Assembly (NCBI GenBank): GCA_947581665.1
Contig: CANPVI010000080.1
Span: forward strand, 1 to 7,094
Reading direction: 5' to 3'
Length of the DNA: 7,094 bases
From: an uncultured Atopobiaceae bacterium
GTDB lineage: Bacteria; Actinomycetota; Coriobacteriia; Coriobacteriales; Atopobiaceae
Positions 5,891 through 7,094 of this stretch are shown here, piece by piece (positions within the stretch are counted from its first letter, which is position 1; every line of letters begins with the position of its first letter). The position numbers and the translations under genes are program-made. Under the pieces are notes generated by a model. That model saw only the letters and a program-made list of their open reading frames with translations, was not told the origin of the DNA and did not search any database.

Positions 5891-6232
5891 ATGGATTTCC
5901 TCAAGGTCTCCAGCAAGTCCTCGCCCGCCTCTGTCGCCGGCGCCATCGCCGGCATGGTGAAGGACGGCGTCCCCGTCAACCTCCAGGCCGTGGGTGCCGG
6001 CGCGGTCAACCAAGCCATCAAGGCCGTGGCCATTGCGCGAGGCTTCCTCATTCCCGTAGGCGTGGACATCTCCGTCGCCCCCACGTTCTCCGATGTCCTC
6101 ATCGACGGTTCGCCGCGCACCGCCATCCGCATCGCCGTCTACGTGCATCGCGTCCAAGCGCAGGGCCTTTCCCTCGAGGTGGATTCCTTCGACCTGGGCG
6201 TCAAAGAGGCCGGCTTCACCGAGCAGCGCTAG
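5891..6232 (+). CDS. spoVS: Stage V sporulation protein S family (SpoVS, Alba-like)
   Basis: This 113-residue protein has a first 86 or so residues closely following the SpoVS family: LKVSSKSSPASVAGAIAG (4-21), AVGAGAVNQAIKAVAIARGF (33-52), VDI..APTFSDV (58-69) and DGSPRTAIRI (72-81). SpoVS is a small Alba-fold protein, so nucleic acid binding is plausible. In B. subtilis it affects late sporulation and septation, but homologues are found in many non-spore-formers. The B. subtilis protein is about 86 residues, so this one carries a C-terminal extension of about 27 residues (87-113) of unknown role. ATG 5891 is the only possible start, because TAA at 5855-5857 closes the frame upstream and no start codon lies between. 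It sits between the ATPase gene and miaB. Confidence 0.95.
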   Translation: MDFLKVSSKSSPASVAGAIAGMVKDGVPVNLQAVGAGAVNQAIKAVAIARGFLIPVGVDISVAPTFSDVLIDGSPRTAIRIAVYVHRVQAQGLSLEVDSFDLGVKEAGFTEQR

Positions 6233-6250
6233 CGACCACCTCGCGGTTTC

Positions 6251-7094
6251 GTGGGCACCCCCTCATCCCAGAGCGGTCTCACCTTTTGGGTGAAGACGTT
6301 CGGCTGCCAGATGAACTTCCATGAGTCCGAGCGCGTCGCCGGGCTTCTCGAGGCACATGGCTACCTCCCTGTCGCCACGCCCGAGGAGGCCGATGTGTGC
6401 GTGTTCATGACGTGCTGCGTGCGGGAGAAGGCCGATACGCATCTCGCGGGCCAGGTGAGCGCGATGGCGAGCGCTCCGGAGCCGCCCTCGGGCCTGCGCA
6501 CGGTCGCCATAGGAGGCTGCATTGCGCAGCGAGACGCCGAAGGCGTGAGGAAGGCCATGCCGAGGGCCGATATCGCATTCGGCACGCAGGCGCTCCCGAG
6601 GCTCCCCGAACTCATCGAGCGCTCTCGCCATGCGAAGCGGGGACGGATCGTGGTGGATGTGGCGGAGCCCTATGACGCCTTCTCCGCGGACCTTCCCCAG
6701 CATCGCGCCAACCAGTGGCGCGCGTGGGTGCCCATCATGTACGGCTGCAACAATTTCTGCACGTATTGCATTGTCCCCTACGTGCGGGGAAGAGAGCGCA
6801 GCCGAAAGGCGGACGACATCCTCGCCGAGGTGGAGCGCGTGAGGACCACGGGGGCGCGCGAGGTGTACCTCCTCGGACAGAACGTGAATTCCTATGGCCA
6901 CGACCTCGAGGGCCAGCCGAGCTTCGCCGAGCTCTTGCGCATGGTGGCGAAGACGGGCGTCGATCGCGTGCGCTTCACCTCATCGCACCCGAAGGACCTC
7001 ACGACGGCCACGCTCGAGGCCATGGCCGAGGAGCCGGCCATCATGCCGCATCTCCACCTCGCCGCGCAGTCGGGTTCGGATCGCATCCTCAAGG
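6251..7094 (+). CDS. miaB: tRNA-2-methylthio-N6-dimethylallyladenosine synthase MiaB (3' truncated by window)
   Basis: This is the first 281 residues of a radical-SAM methylthiotransferase. MiaB adds a methylthio group to N6-isopentenyladenosine-37 of tRNAs reading U-starting codons, using two [4Fe-4S] clusters. The N-terminal UPF0004 domain has its three cysteines: C19 in KTFGCQMN, C55 in FMTCCVREKAD and C90 in GGCIAQ. The radical-SAM cluster motif is C166-xxx-C170-xx-C173 in YGCNNFCTYCIVPYVRGRERSR. GQNVNSYG (209-216) and the HLAAQSGSDRIL segment near the window edge also fit. These features favour MiaB over RimO or MtaB. GTG 6251 is the best start: the frame opens just after the spoVS stop, and the only other candidate (GTG 6290) falls inside the conserved VKTFGCQMN. 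No Shine-Dalgarno is evident. The C-terminal TRAM domain lies beyond the window. Confidence 0.95.
   Translation, partial: MGTPSSQSGLTFWVKTFGCQMNFHESERVAGLLEAHGYLPVATPEEADVCVFMTCCVREKADTHLAGQVSAMASAPEPPSGLRTVAIGGCIAQRDAEGVRKAMPRADIAFGTQALPRLPELIERSRHAKRGRIVVDVAEPYDAFSADLPQHRANQWRAWVPIMYGCNNFCTYCIVPYVRGRERSRKADDILAEVERVRTTGAREVYLLGQNVNSYGHDLEGQPSFAELLRMVAKTGVDRVRFTSSHPKDLTTATLEAMAEEPAIMPHLHLAAQSGSDRILK

Overview
The window reads as a chromosomal housekeeping block from a high-GC (mostly G/C third positions) actinobacterium, most likely of the class Coriobacteriia (Olsenella/Collinsella/Atopobium/Eggerthella relatives). That placement is an inference. It rests on the order pgsA-cinA-recA-recX-rny-(ATPase)-spoVS-miaB, on RNase Y and SpoVS occurring together in a high-GC genome, and on a Gram-positive-type LexA operator (GAAC-N4-GTTC). 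All genes are on the + strand. I see no mobile element, CRISPR array, rRNA or tRNA.

Layout: 1-291 is the 3' end of pgsA (phosphatidylglycerophosphate synthase). It overlaps a stand-alone cinA/pncC (288-779) by 4 nt. A 254-nt gap then carries small stem-loops and a well-formed recA promoter with a LexA box inside its spacer. recA (1034-2167) and recX (2188-2856) form a recombination/SOS pair. A 258-nt gap holds a likely rny promoter surrounded by CCTNAGG palindromes, a leader stem-loop, and a strong ribosome binding site that places the rny start at GTG 3115. rny (3115-4677) overlaps by 4 nt a GHKL-fold ATP-binding protein of unknown function (4674-5780). After a C/A-rich leader come spoVS (5891-6232) and miaB (6251 to the window edge).

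How the genes work together: pgsA-cinA deal with phospholipid synthesis and nicotinamide-nucleotide salvage. recA-recX form a DNA-repair unit in which RecX modulates RecA filaments, and the promoter predicts DNA-damage induction. rny encodes the membrane-anchored mRNA decay endonuclease. The ATPase gene is translationally coupled to rny, and it is followed by the small Alba-like protein SpoVS and the tRNA-modifying enzyme MiaB. The least understood and most interesting part is the rny-ATPase-spoVS segment. It contains an orphan GHKL ATPase with no visible sensor, phospho-acceptor or membrane region, and a 'sporulation' protein, with a C-terminal extension, in a lineage not known to make spores.
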